A stretch of 64,000 nt of DNA from Barrientosiimonas humi (GCF_006716095.1 NZ_VFOK01000001.1:3007375-3071374), one strand, 5' to 3'. Positions 40,991-50,516 are shown, counted from the stretch's first letter. Made by a program: numbers and translations. The notes: generated by a model from the letters alone, not told the origin.

Positions 40991-42922
40991 TCAGGCCGGT
41001 ACGCCGGTGTCGCCTCCCCCGTCGGCCGCACCCAGGCGCTGGGCGAGCCCGCTCGCCCGGTGGGTGCGGCGGGCGATGGCGGCGCGCAGCACCTCGGGGG
41101 TGCCGACCACCGTGACGTGCCGCTGGGCGCGGGTGACCCCGGTGTAGAGCAGCTCGCGGGTGAGCAGCGGCGAGTCGAGCTCGGGCAGCAGCACCGTGAC
41201 GTGGTCGGCCTGGCTGCCCTGCGCCTTGTGCACCGTCATCGCGTGCATCGTCTCGATGTCGCTGAGCCGCGACGTGGGCAGCAGGCGACGCCCGCCGGTG
41301 GTCTCGAGCTCGGCGCGCAGCACCCCGTCGGCCGAGCGGATCACGACGCCGGTGTCGCCGTTGAGCAGGTCGTTGGCGTAGTCGTTGCTCGTGACGAGCA
41401 GCGGGCGGCCGGGGTACATCGGCGTCCAGAAGGTCTCGCCGGTCTCCTCCGACACCCACTGCTCGACGAGCCGGTTCCACGCCGAGACGCCGAACGGCCC
41501 GGTGCGGTGGGCGCACAGCAGCCGGTGGCCGGCCAGCGCCCGCAGCGCGCCCTCGCCGTCACCGGCGGCTGCCCGCCGGCGCAGGTCGACGGCCTGGCGC
41601 ACCAGACGGTGACGCACGTCGTCGGGGTCGGCGACCAGGTCGACGTCGTCGGCACCGGCCAGCACCGCGAGGGCGCGGCCGGCGTCGCCATCGCGGATGG
41701 CCTGCGCGAGGTCGCCGATCCCGCCGCCGAAGCGGTAGGTGTGGGTGAGCCGCACGACGGGCGGCCCCAGCCCCGGTCGTACGCCGTCCCCACCCGACGC
41801 CTCGACCTCGACCTCGTCGCCCGCGACACCGTCGTCCGCGCCATCCTCGACCACGTCCTCGTCGCCCGCGCGTCCGCGCAGACCGGCCACCAGGTCGGCG
41901 AGCACGGCCCCCGCGTCGACCGACGCGAGCTGGTCGGGGTCACCGACGACGACGAGCCGGGTCTCGGGGCGCAGCGCCTCGAGCAGTCGCGCCATGAGCG
42001 TGAGCGACACCATCGAGGCCTCGTCGACGACCACGACGTCGTGCGGCAGCCGGTTGCGCCGGTCGTGCCGAAAACGGTTGCTGCTGCCCGGTTTCCAGCC
42101 CAGCAGGCGATGCATCGTCAGCGCCTCGAGGCCCTCGATGCGGGCCTGGTCGGCCGCGGACATGTCGGACGCGGCGCGGGTGACGGCGTCGCGCAGCTGG
42201 GCCGCGGCCCGGGCGGTGGGGGCGCACAGGGCGATGCGCAGCCGGTGGCCCCCCGGGCGTTGCTCGGCCTGCTCGACCAGCAGCGCCAGCAGCCTGGCGA
42301 CGGTGGTGGTCTTGCCGGTGCCGGGGCCGCCGGTGAGCACGGTGGTGCCGCGGGTGACCGCGACCCGGGCCGCCGCGCGCTGCTCGACCGGGTCGTGCCG
42401 CCCGTCGCCACCGTCGCCCGCGGCGTCACCGACCGGCGGGAAGAGCCGCTCCAGCCCGGTCGCGAGCAGGCTCTCGTCGTGCGTCTCGGCGGTGGCCTGC
42501 AGCCGCTGCTCGAGGTCGCGGGCGACCTGCACCTCCTGCTCGTGGTAGCGGTCGAGATAGATCAGGCCGTGCTCGACCCGCAGCACCCCGGTGGCGACCA
42601 GCGGGCTGTCCTGCACCTGCTCGAGCCAACCGGCCGGCTCGGGCCACTCGATCTCGACGCGGGGGTCGACCGCCGCGCCCAGGTCGAGGCAGGTGGACCC
42701 GCTGACGACGGCGTGCACCGCGAGCGCGAGGGCGAGCAGCACCGGCTCGCGCTCCTCCCCCGCGAGGCGCCCGACCCGCACCGCGGTGTGCACGTCGGCG
42801 GCGGTGATCGCGCCGGCCTGGTTGGCCTCGCGCAACAGGCCCTCGGGGGCGCGCTGCGCCAGCCTCCGGTCGTCGGCCGAGGTGGGCTCGAAGAGCGTCG
42901 ACCCGGTGACGAGCTCGCTCAT
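40991..42922 (-). CDS. recD: Exodeoxyribonuclease V alpha subunit, RecD helicase
   Basis: The 643-residue protein has superfamily 1B helicase motifs in order: Walker A LTGGPGTGKTTTVARLL near residue 200, Walker B VVVDEASMVSLTLMARLL, VVGDPDQLASVDAGAVLADL, AMTVHKAQGSQADHVTVLLP, and LLYTGVTRAQRHVTVVGT. It is the fast 5'-3' helicase of RecBCD. The ATG at 42922 overlaps the RecB stop (ATGA), and the N-terminus fits the RecD domain that binds RecB. An acidic insertion (residues ~335-365, VVEDGADDGVAGDEVEVEAS) is not part of the helicase core. Last gene of the recC-recB-recD operon. Confidence 0.95.
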   Translation of the reverse strand: MSELVTGSTLFEPTSADDRRLAQRAPEGLLREANQAGAITAADVHTAVRVGRLAGEEREPVLLALALAVHAVVSGSTCLDLGAAVDPRVEIEWPEPAGWLEQVQDSPLVATGVLRVEHGLIYLDRYHEQEVQVARDLEQRLQATAETHDESLLATGLERLFPPVGDAAGDGGDGRHDPVEQRAAARVAVTRGTTVLTGGPGTGKTTTVARLLALLVEQAEQRPGGHRLRIALCAPTARAAAQLRDAVTRAASDMSAADQARIEGLEALTMHRLLGWKPGSSNRFRHDRRNRLPHDVVVVDEASMVSLTLMARLLEALRPETRLVVVGDPDQLASVDAGAVLADLVAGLRGRAGDEDVVEDGADDGVAGDEVEVEASGGDGVRPGLGPPVVRLTHTYRFGGGIGDLAQAIRDGDAGRALAVLAGADDVDLVADPDDVRHRLVRQAVDLRRRAAAGDGEGALRALAGHRLLCAHRTGPFGVSAWNRLVEQWVSEETGETFWTPMYPGRPLLVTSNDYANDLLNGDTGVVIRSADGVLRAELETTGGRRLLPTSRLSDIETMHAMTVHKAQGSQADHVTVLLPELDSPLLTRELLYTGVTRAQRHVTVVGTPEVLRAAIARRTHRASGLAQRLGAADGGGDTGVPA

Positions 42923-45900
42923 GCGGCACCCCCCGCCGCGCGCCGGCCGTCGAGCAGGTCGGACAGCTCCTCGACGAGCGCGACCGGTGGCCGCCAGGAG
43001 AAGACCCCGGTCGGGTGCCCCTCGACGATCGGGGTCTCGGGGCCGCACATCCCGCGCAGGTAGAGGTAGAGCACGCCCCCGAGGTGCCGCTCGGGCGCGT
43101 AGCCGCTCAGCCGCCAGCGCAGGAAGCGGTGCAGCACGACGGCGTACAGCAGCGCCTGCAGCGGATAGCTGGAGTGGCCCATGGCGGCGGCGAGCTGGCG
43201 CGGGCCGTACGCCGCGGCGGTCAGCGGCTCGTCGGCCGGCCCCAGCCAGTTGGTCTTGTAGTCGACGACCAGGTATCGCTCCCCCACGCGCAGCACCACG
43301 TCCACCGAACCGGTGAGGTATCCGCGCAGCGTCTGACCGCCGAGCTCGGGCTGATCGAGGGCCTCGGCATAGTCCCGCAGCGGGTCGCCGTCGGGCAGGT
43401 GCCGACGCAGCAGCGGCGCCACCTCGCCGAGCGTGACGTCGGAGTCACCGGCGGCGCCCGCGACGAGGTCGCCACCGACCAGCGGCAGCTCGAAGTCCAT
43501 CTCGCACAGGCGATCTCGGCGCCCGATGTCGGTGAGCGTCGACTCGCCGACCAGCGGGCCGAGCGGGCTGGTGCACACCTGCACCAGCGCGTCGGCGAGC
43601 GCCCCCTGGTCGAGGTCGGGCACCGGCCAGCGCACCAGCTGCTCGCGGACGTGGGCGGCCAGCTCGGCGCGCAGGTCGTCGGCCTGCGGGTCGGCCTCCT
43701 CGAGCACGGCGTGCACGAGGGACCCGAAGGTCGCGCCGACCGGCAGCTCGCCCATCGGGGAGGGCACGTCGCCGAACGGCAGCTCCAGCACGGCCGGGGG
43801 CTCGGGCACCGGCGGCTCGTCGTCCTTGACGGTGACCTCGGGCTCGCTGGTGGCGGTCGTCGACTCGCCCTGGGCGACGCTGAGCGCGGTGTACGACGTG
43901 CGTCGCCACTGCTCGTCGATCGTGCGTGACCACGCGCGCACCGCCAGCTCGGCCTCGGGCGCGGCGTCGGGGGGCACCGCCACCGGCTGCTCGTCGGCCG
44001 CCTCGACCACGGGGCCGCCGGCCTCCTGCCACGCTGCGAACCGGGCCTGCGCCGCGGCGTCGTCGGGCAGCCCGACCGCGGTGGGCAGCTCGACGTCGCC
44101 GGGCTGCCGGCCGAGCAGCAGCCGGTGCAGCGCGGCGTGGTTGGCGTTGGTGCTCGGCGACCACCAGGTGACGACCTGCGACTGGGCGCGGGTGAGCGCG
44201 ACGTAGAAGAGCCGCAGCGCCTCGCCGTCGCCCTCGGCCTTGGCGCGGGCGACGTGGTCGGGAGCGGGGTCGCCGCCCACGTCGAGGCACCGCTGGGTGC
44301 CGTCGGGCCCGCCGTGGAACTGGGCCGGGTCGGGGACGCGCTTGACGAACTCGTCGGCGACGAACGGGAGGTAGACCAGGGGGTACTGCAGGCCCTTGCT
44401 CTTGTGGATCGTCGAGAGCTGCACCGCCCGGCTGTCGCTGTCGAGCCGGCGCGAGCGCGGGGTCACGCCGCCGGTGTCGACGTCGGCGATCTGCCGCCGC
44501 AGCCAGGCGGTGAGCGCGACGAGACCGAAGCCCTCGTCGAGGGTGACCTCGTGCAGCAGCTCGGTGACGTGCCGCAGGTCGGTCATCAGCCGCTCGCCGC
44601 CGAGGTGGCGCAGCACCCGGCCCGACAGGCCCGTCGCGAGCGCCGCCTCGAGCAGGGCGGGGACGCCGCGCAGCGCGAACAGCTCGGCCCACCGCCGCAG
44701 CTGGGCGGCGACCCGGTCGGTGGCCTCGGGGTCGGCGTCGATTTCGGCGGCGGTCAGCCCGATCATCGGGGTCAGCGCCGCGGCGCGCACCCGGCCCGAG
44801 CGGTGCGGCTGCTCCATCGCCTCGAGCACCGCGAGCCAGTCGCGACCGGCCTCGGACGCCAGCACGCTGTCGGTGGACGCGATGACCGACGGCACCCCCA
44901 CCCGCCGCAGCGCGGCCTGCACCTGGAAGAGCTGGCTGGTGGTGCGGGTCAGCACGGCCAGGTCGCCCGCGTCGAGGGGCCGGCCGTCGAACCGGGCCCC
45001 CGAGGCGAGCACGCGGGACACGTCGGCAGCCAGGTCGGCCGCGATCGCCGGCCGCGTCACGCCGACGGTGACCGCCCGGCCGGTCGTCTCGCCGAGCTGC
45101 TCGCGGTTGAGCACCCGCAGGCGCCACGGGGCCTCGTGGCCCGCGGGCAGGCCGGTGAGGCGCTGCCCGTCGTGCTGCGCCGCGACGTCGTGCACGACGA
45201 TCTCGGGGTCGCCGAGCGCGACCCCGCGCAGCACCGCCTGCTGCGCCGCGACGAGCGGTGCGTCGGCGCGCCAGTTGCGCCCCAGGGTCTGGCGCGTGCC
45301 GGCCGTACGGCTCGCGGCCAGATAGGTGACCACGTCGCCCCCGCGGAAGGCGTAGATCGCCTGCTTGGGGTCGCCGATCAGCACGAGGGTGCTGTGGCCG
45401 CTGAACGCGCGGTCGAAGACCTGCCACTGCACCGGGTCGGTGTCTTGGAACTCGTCGACCAGCACGACCTTCCAGCGGCGGCGCATCCGCTGGCGGGCGG
45501 GCGCGTCGGGGTCGGCCAGCGCGTCGGCGAGCTGGCTGAGCAGGTCGTCGAAGCTGAGCACGCCGAGCAGCCGCTTGCGCCGGTCGAGCTCGGCGCGCAC
45601 GTGCTGGGCGAACCCGGCCCGCCGCCCGGGCACGGTGCCGCGGTCGGCGGCCGGCTCGAGCCGGGCCTGCGGGTCGCCGACCGCCTGCCGCGCGACCTCG
45701 AGCGCGGTCGCCCGGTCGAACGCCGGCGGCTCGGCGCTGCGGCCGAACCCGCGCAGGTAGGCGTCGTCGACCACCTCGACCAGCAGGTCGTCGAGGTCTT
45801 CGACCAGCTGGGCGTCGGCGTCGGTGTCGCCGGCCACCCCGAGCCCGCGCAGCACCAGCTGGCAGAACTGGTGGATGGTCGCGATCGTCGCGCCGTCGAA

Positions 45901-46236
45901 GGTGGTCAGCGCCTCGCGCAGCCGGCGACGACGCGCGGCGAGCTCGGCGTCGGACCCGGTGAGCAGCAGGTCGACCAGCGCGTCGGACCGGTCGGCGGTC
46001 TCGGGCTCGGCGAGGGCGCGCTCGGCGCCGAGCAGCTGGGCGCGCACCCGCTCGCGCAGCTCCTGGCTCGCGGCGCGGCTGAACGTCACGACCAGCAGCT
46101 CGTCGAGCGTGGCCCGCCCCTCGGCGACGTAGCGCGTGACGAGCGCCCCGATCGTCCAGGTCTTGCCGGTGCCGGCGCTGGCCTCGAGCATGACCGTGCC
46201 GGTCGGCAGGTCGTCGCGGATGTCGAAAACGTCCAT
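42919..46236 (-). CDS. recB: Exodeoxyribonuclease V beta subunit, RecB helicase-nuclease
   Basis: The 1105-residue protein begins with helicase motif I (LEASAGTGKTWTIGALVTRY) and has motif II VVLVDEFQDTDPVQWQVF, motif III GDPKQAIYAFRGGDV, and motifs V/VI TIHKSKGLQYPLVYLPF and YVALTRAQSQVV. The C-terminal nuclease domain carries the signature DYK in YLVVDYKTNWLG near residue 990. As part of RecBCD it unwinds and degrades DNA ends and loads RecA after Chi. It starts 3 bp after the RecC stop. All catalytic motifs look intact. Confidence 0.96.
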   Translation of the reverse strand: MDVFDIRDDLPTGTVMLEASAGTGKTWTIGALVTRYVAEGRATLDELLVVTFSRAASQELRERVRAQLLGAERALAEPETADRSDALVDLLLTGSDAELAARRRRLREALTTFDGATIATIHQFCQLVLRGLGVAGDTDADAQLVEDLDDLLVEVVDDAYLRGFGRSAEPPAFDRATALEVARQAVGDPQARLEPAADRGTVPGRRAGFAQHVRAELDRRKRLLGVLSFDDLLSQLADALADPDAPARQRMRRRWKVVLVDEFQDTDPVQWQVFDRAFSGHSTLVLIGDPKQAIYAFRGGDVVTYLAASRTAGTRQTLGRNWRADAPLVAAQQAVLRGVALGDPEIVVHDVAAQHDGQRLTGLPAGHEAPWRLRVLNREQLGETTGRAVTVGVTRPAIAADLAADVSRVLASGARFDGRPLDAGDLAVLTRTTSQLFQVQAALRRVGVPSVIASTDSVLASEAGRDWLAVLEAMEQPHRSGRVRAAALTPMIGLTAAEIDADPEATDRVAAQLRRWAELFALRGVPALLEAALATGLSGRVLRHLGGERLMTDLRHVTELLHEVTLDEGFGLVALTAWLRRQIADVDTGGVTPRSRRLDSDSRAVQLSTIHKSKGLQYPLVYLPFVADEFVKRVPDPAQFHGGPDGTQRCLDVGGDPAPDHVARAKAEGDGEALRLFYVALTRAQSQVVTWWSPSTNANHAALHRLLLGRQPGDVELPTAVGLPDDAAAQARFAAWQEAGGPVVEAADEQPVAVPPDAAPEAELAVRAWSRTIDEQWRRTSYTALSVAQGESTTATSEPEVTVKDDEPPVPEPPAVLELPFGDVPSPMGELPVGATFGSLVHAVLEEADPQADDLRAELAAHVREQLVRWPVPDLDQGALADALVQVCTSPLGPLVGESTLTDIGRRDRLCEMDFELPLVGGDLVAGAAGDSDVTLGEVAPLLRRHLPDGDPLRDYAEALDQPELGGQTLRGYLTGSVDVVLRVGERYLVVDYKTNWLGPADEPLTAAAYGPRQLAAAMGHSSYPLQALLYAVVLHRFLRWRLSGYAPERHLGGVLYLYLRGMCGPETPIVEGHPTGVFSWRPPVALVEELSDLLDGRRAAGGAA

Positions 46237-46239
46237 GGC

Positions 46240-49200
46240 TCAACGCTTCCCGTGGGTGAGCATCGGGCCGAAGACGCGCAGGGCGTACTGACCGAGGCGG
46301 GTGCCCGACCCGCTCCACGCCTCGTCGCCGAGCGGCGGCCCGGTCAGGTCGTCGATGGTGCTGCCCGGCCCGCGCAGCCGCACCACGGCCGGGTCGTCGC
46401 GCTCGCCGTCGAACTTGCCGCCCTCCCAGTCGCGCTGCGCGGCATAGGTCGCGCTGCGGTCGGAGCGCCGCGACGACTTCAGCAGCGCATCGGCGTATGC
46501 CAGCGCCGTCTTGGGCGCGAACGGCACCGGCTCGCGCAGCCCGCGGTCGCGCACGTCGACCAGCTCGCGCAGCCAGCCGCGCGCCTGCTCGGGGTCGACC
46601 GGGCCGTAGGAGGCGACCTCGGCCCCGCCGCCGCGCCGGGCCTTGCCGACGGTGTGCGCGCACCAGCCGTCGTCACGATGCGGCGCGCCGGCCGCGAGCG
46701 CGAGCGCCGTGATCCAGGCGCGCAGCTGCGGCTTGGCGCCGATGCGGGAGTATCCGGCGCTGACCTGGCCGGAGTCGTAGACGCCGCCGACGGTGCCGGT
46801 GAGCCGGCGGTCGCCGCCGAGGTCGACGGTGATGTCGATGCTGCGGGCCTCGCCCTGGCGCAGCTGCCCCGCCCGCTCGACCACGGCGGCGACGGTCGGC
46901 ACGATCGCCTGCAGCGCGTGCTCGCCGAGCTGCCCGGGCGGCAGCAGCCCGCGGCGCCGCTCGCCCTCGAGCACGTCCTGCGGAGCGACGCCGTCGAGCG
47001 CGTCGGCGAGCAGCCGCTCCCCCACCTGCCACTCGTCGAGCCCCTTGGCGACCTCGACGGGCACGGCGTCGTCGGGGTCGTCCTCCTCGCGGGCGAGGAG
47101 CACGTCGAGCCGGTCGCGCAGCAGCGCGCGGGCGGGGTTGTCGAAGAACCGGATCAGGTCGTCGAGCAGCACGTCGCCCGTGGGCGCCGCGGGCAGCGGG
47201 TCGGGCAGCAGCAGGGGCGGCGGGTCGGTCGCGGAGCGGGCCGCGCGCGCCCCCTCGAGCGCGGTCGGGTCGAAGCTGAACGGCGTTGCGGCGTCAAGGG
47301 ATCCGGCGGTCAGGTTGCGCGGGTCGTACGCCTGCAGCGGGTGCCGCACGACCACCTCACGACCCTCGGGGAGAGTGGCGGTGCGGCGTGCCGCGTCGAC
47401 GAGCTCGCCGAGCGGCACGGCCGGCGGCCGCTCGCCACCGGTGTGCTCGTCGGCCCCGGAATAGGTGACCACGAGGTGGTCGGTGGCCGCGAGCACGGCG
47501 TCGAGCAGCAGCTGGCGGTCCTCGCTGCGCTGGTCGCGCTCGCCGGTGAACGGGTCGCGGGCCAGCACGTCGTCACCGTCGACGGTGGGGGTGCGGGGGA
47601 AGACGCCGTCGTCGAGGCCGAGCAGGCAGACGACGCGGTGGGGCACGGACCGCATGGGCGTCATGGTGCAGACGGTGAGGCTGCCGGTGCGGAAGCTGGA
47701 GCGGGTCGGCCGCCCGCCGAGGCTGCGGTCGAGCATGAGCCGCACGTCGGTGAGCTGCAGCGGGGTGTCGGCGTCGGCGGACGCGACGACGGCCCCGAGC
47801 TCGCGGTCGAGCTGGGCCATCTGCCAGGCGTCGGCGAGCGGCACGTCGGCCAGGGCGCGGATGCCGTCGGCGAGCACGTCGATCCACTCCTGGGCGCCGG
47901 TGGCGGCCAGCAGCCCGTCGATGACGGCGGTGAGCCGGTCGAGAAGCTCGGCGAGCGCCCCGGCGAGGTCGATGTCGGTGGAGCTGACGTCGTCGACGGG
48001 GAGCACCCCCTCGACGGCGTGGCCGGCGCTGCCGGCGCGGGTGACCCCGAGCAGCAGCCGGTCGATGCCCAGCGCCCAGGTGTTGTCGCGCAGCCAGCCC
48101 AGGTCGTACGCCTCGCGGTGCCGCTCGTCGATGCCCCAGCGGACGGCGGCCTGCTCGACCCAGCCGGCCAGCGTGGCGAGGTCTTCGTCGTCGAGCTCGA
48201 ACCGGCGGCGCACCGGCGCCAGCGCGGCGAGGTCGAGCACCTGGCTCGCGGTGACCCGGCCCCCGGCGAGCGCGACGAGCCGCGCGGCGAGGTCGAGCAG
48301 CGGGTTGGTGCTGGTGAGGGCGCGGTCTGCCAGCCGCACCCGCAGGTCGTGACCGGGGTGGCCGCTGCGGGAGGGCTCGCCTGGCCGCGCGAGGTTGAGG
48401 TCGTGCAGCCCGAAGGCCGCCTGCACCAGCGGCGCGTACGTCTCGATGTCGGGGCACATCACCAGCACGTCGCGCGGCTCGAGGGTCGCGTCGTCCTGCA
48501 GCAGCCCGACGAGCACCTCGCGCAGCACCTCGACCTGCCGGGCCGGCCCGTGGCAGGCGTGCACCTGGATCGAGCGGTCGGCGTCGGCCACCTGCCGGGC
48601 GGCGCGGTCGCTCTCGAGGGGCTCGTGGTTGGCGCGCAGGTCGGCCTGCAGCCAGCCCAGCCACGTGTCGGGGGTGCCCGGGTCGACCCCGGGCGCGGCC
48701 TCCTCGGCGCCCAGCCCGCCGAGGGTGCGACGCAGCTCGCGCGAGTCGCGGCCGAGCGAGAGCAGCAGCAGATGGTCGACCTCGTCGGCCGAGCGGTCGT
48801 CGCGGCGGCGCACCGGCCCGCTGGCGGCTAGCGGCTTGAGCGTGTCCCACAGCGCCGGCGAGGGCTGCGGCAGCCACAGGTGCACGTCGCGGCGGGCCCC
48901 GAGCGCGGCGAGCAGCTCGGCGTCGGTGCGCGCGATGCGGGTGTGGCCGAACAGCGACAGCCGGTCGGGCAGGTCGAGGGTGTCGTCGCCGCGCCGCAGC
49001 CGCTCCAGCGTGGTGCGGTGCCGCTCGTCCGGAGGTGGCTCGCCGATGCGCGCCACGACGTGCCGCCACAGCGGCGGCTGCCAGCGCAAGTCGTCGTCGA
49101 GCAGCCCGCCGCCGCCGTCGTCGTCGCGCTCGTCCCGCCAGGCGGTGAGCAGGGCCGGCCGCTGCTGGGCGTACGCATGGAACAGCCCGGCCACCCGCCG

Positions 49201-49614
49201 CGCCACGGAGTATCTCCGGCCCCGGCGCAGCTGCCCCTGCACGCTGTCGTCGCCGTGCCCGAGGTGCCGCGCGAGCGGCCGCGCCCACTCGTCGTCGAGG
49301 TGCTCGTCGATGGTCGCGAGGACCGACCAGACCAGGTGGTCCGGCAGCCACGGGTCGTCGCGGTCGCGCCCCAGCAGCATGGTGACGAGGGAGGCGGGGG
49401 TGAGGAAACGCACGCCCGCGCAGACTCCGTCGGCGCCCGCCCCGCTCGTGCCGAGCCGGTGGGACAGGCGCTGGGTCACCCAGCGCTCGACGCCCCGGGC
49501 CGGGACCACCACGACCTCCTGCGCGAACGGGTCGCTCGGCGGCACCGCGAGGAGACCGGCGAGCTCGTCGGCGAGCAGGTCGGTGCGCGCGGCGCGATGC
49601 AGGTGGAGCGGCAC
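46240..49614 (-). CDS. recC: Exodeoxyribonuclease V gamma subunit, RecC
   Basis: The 1124-residue protein starts MPLHLHRAARTDLLADELAG with VVVPARGVERWVTQRLSHRL, the typical RecC opening, and contains the conserved LSLFGHTRIARTDAELLAAL, VLVMCPDIETYAPLVQAAFG, DDRDVLVMCPD-like and VVCLLGLDDGVFPRTPTVDG stretches. RecC is a helicase-like, inactivated subunit that holds the complex together and reads Chi. GTG start at 49614. It is the first gene of a tightly packed operon with recB and recD. A REP-like element lies just upstream of its start. Confidence 0.95.
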   Translation of the reverse strand: MPLHLHRAARTDLLADELAGLLAVPPSDPFAQEVVVVPARGVERWVTQRLSHRLGTSGAGADGVCAGVRFLTPASLVTMLLGRDRDDPWLPDHLVWSVLATIDEHLDDEWARPLARHLGHGDDSVQGQLRRGRRYSVARRVAGLFHAYAQQRPALLTAWRDERDDDGGGGLLDDDLRWQPPLWRHVVARIGEPPPDERHRTTLERLRRGDDTLDLPDRLSLFGHTRIARTDAELLAALGARRDVHLWLPQPSPALWDTLKPLAASGPVRRRDDRSADEVDHLLLLSLGRDSRELRRTLGGLGAEEAAPGVDPGTPDTWLGWLQADLRANHEPLESDRAARQVADADRSIQVHACHGPARQVEVLREVLVGLLQDDATLEPRDVLVMCPDIETYAPLVQAAFGLHDLNLARPGEPSRSGHPGHDLRVRLADRALTSTNPLLDLAARLVALAGGRVTASQVLDLAALAPVRRRFELDDEDLATLAGWVEQAAVRWGIDERHREAYDLGWLRDNTWALGIDRLLLGVTRAGSAGHAVEGVLPVDDVSSTDIDLAGALAELLDRLTAVIDGLLAATGAQEWIDVLADGIRALADVPLADAWQMAQLDRELGAVVASADADTPLQLTDVRLMLDRSLGGRPTRSSFRTGSLTVCTMTPMRSVPHRVVCLLGLDDGVFPRTPTVDGDDVLARDPFTGERDQRSEDRQLLLDAVLAATDHLVVTYSGADEHTGGERPPAVPLGELVDAARRTATLPEGREVVVRHPLQAYDPRNLTAGSLDAATPFSFDPTALEGARAARSATDPPPLLLPDPLPAAPTGDVLLDDLIRFFDNPARALLRDRLDVLLAREEDDPDDAVPVEVAKGLDEWQVGERLLADALDGVAPQDVLEGERRRGLLPPGQLGEHALQAIVPTVAAVVERAGQLRQGEARSIDITVDLGGDRRLTGTVGGVYDSGQVSAGYSRIGAKPQLRAWITALALAAGAPHRDDGWCAHTVGKARRGGGAEVASYGPVDPEQARGWLRELVDVRDRGLREPVPFAPKTALAYADALLKSSRRSDRSATYAAQRDWEGGKFDGERDDPAVVRLRGPGSTIDDLTGPPLGDEAWSGSGTRLGQYALRVFGPMLTHGKR

Positions 49615-49654
49615 GGGACCGACTGTAGGTGGGAGGGGTGACAGGGGCGCCGAC

Positions 49655-49695
49655 GCTGGTCGAGTAGCGGCGAGGGACGAGCCGCGTATCGAGAC
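49655..49695 (-). repeat. REP-like element, minus-strand copy with GCGGC/GCCGC stem
   Basis: Read on the minus strand: GTCTCGATAC, stem GCGGC, loop TCGTCCCTC, stem GCCGC, then TACTCGACCAGC. It lies head-to-head with another copy 12 bp to the right, upstream of recC. Confidence 0.85.
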
Positions 49696-49706
49696 CGCTT
49701 GGGAAG

Positions 49707-49750
49707 GTCTCGATACGCCCCTCCGCAGGCTCCGGGGCTACTCGACCAGC
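49707..49750 (+). repeat. REP-like element, copy with GCCCC/GGGGC stem, forming the end of a gene
   Basis: GTCTCGATAC, stem GCCCC, loop TCCGCAGGCTCC, stem GGGGC, then TACTCGACCAGC. Its right end encodes, on the minus strand, the terminal Leu-Val-Glu and TAG stop of the dienelactone hydrolase gene. Confidence 0.85.
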
Positions 49751-50445
49751 GTGGCCTTCAGGAACTCCAGCGTGCGCGCCCAGGCGAGCGAGCTGGCCTC
49801 GGGGTGGAACCAGGCGGCGTCGTCGTTGTCGAAGGCGTGGTCGGCGCCGTCGTAGGTGTGGAAGGTCGTCGCGGGCTGCGCGGTGACCGCGGTCTCGATC
49901 TGCCGCACCGTCTCGACGTCGATGAACGAGTCGGCCAGGCCGAAGTGGTGCAGGCTCGCGCAGGTCACCTGCGGCGCCAGGTCGAGCAGCCCGGGCAGCG
50001 CCGAGCCGTAGTAGCTGACCAGCGCCTCCACCGGCTCGACCGCCGCGACGTTGAAGGCGAGACCGCCCCCGAAGCAGAAGCCGACGAGCCCGACCCGGTC
50101 ACCGGTGACAGCCGGGTCGGCCCGCAACGCACGTACGGCCGCGGCGCCGTCGCGCACCGCCGCGTCCCAGTCGAGCCGCTGCGCGGTCGCCATGCCCCGC
50201 TCGAGTGCGTCGTCGCCCTGGAACGGCTCGGACTCGCCCAGCCGCCAGAAGATCTCGGGGACGAGCACGACGTAGCCGGCGTCGGCGAGGTCCTGCGCGC
50301 GGCGGCGGACGTAGTCGCTGACCCCGAAGATCTCCTGCATCAGCGCGATGCCGGGCCCCGTGCCGCCCTCCGGCAACCACCGGTGGGCGGGCATCGGCCC
50401 GGCGTCGGTCTCGACGGTGATGCGTTCGGCGCGCGACTCGCTCAT
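49738..50445 (-). CDS. Dienelactone hydrolase-family alpha/beta hydrolase
   Basis: The 235-residue protein is of the dienelactone hydrolase type: MQEIFGVSDYVRRRAQDLAD with the conserved Glu, the nucleophile elbow with Cys in VGLVGFCFGGGLAFNVAAV, and the acid-His pair in SFIDVETV and TYDGADHAFDN. DLH enzymes hydrolyse dienelactones in chlorocatechol breakdown, but many members act on other esters. The last codons and TAG stop come from a REP-like element. Upstream start is the ATG at 50445. Confidence 0.92.
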   Translation of the reverse strand: MSESRAERITVETDAGPMPAHRWLPEGGTGPGIALMQEIFGVSDYVRRRAQDLADAGYVVLVPEIFWRLGESEPFQGDDALERGMATAQRLDWDAAVRDGAAAVRALRADPAVTGDRVGLVGFCFGGGLAFNVAAVEPVEALVSYYGSALPGLLDLAPQVTCASLHHFGLADSFIDVETVRQIETAVTAQPATTFHTYDGADHAFDNDDAAWFHPEASSLAWARTLEFLKATLVE

Positions 50446-50473
50446 GCGCCCAGTATGTGCGGGCGGGCGGGTG

Positions 50474-50516
50474 ATCTCGATACGCCGGCTCGTTCCTCGC
50501 CGGCTACTCGATCAGC
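50474..50516 (+). repeat. REP-like element, copy with GCCGG/CCGGC stem, plus fragments
   Basis: ATCTCGATAC, stem GCCGG, loop CTCGTTCCTCG, stem CCGGC, then TACTCGATCAGC. Fragments of the same element (CCGGCTACTCGATCGG and ACCTCGATCAGC) continue to about 50562. The block separates the hydrolase start from the end of the surface-protein gene. Confidence 0.82.

Noticed and set aside
44125-48831. A 1568-codon open frame on the plus strand.
   Set aside because: It is antisense to recB and recC, whose motifs are intact. Its composition (long His/Gly/Arg/Leu/Val runs) is what GC-rich complement frames produce.
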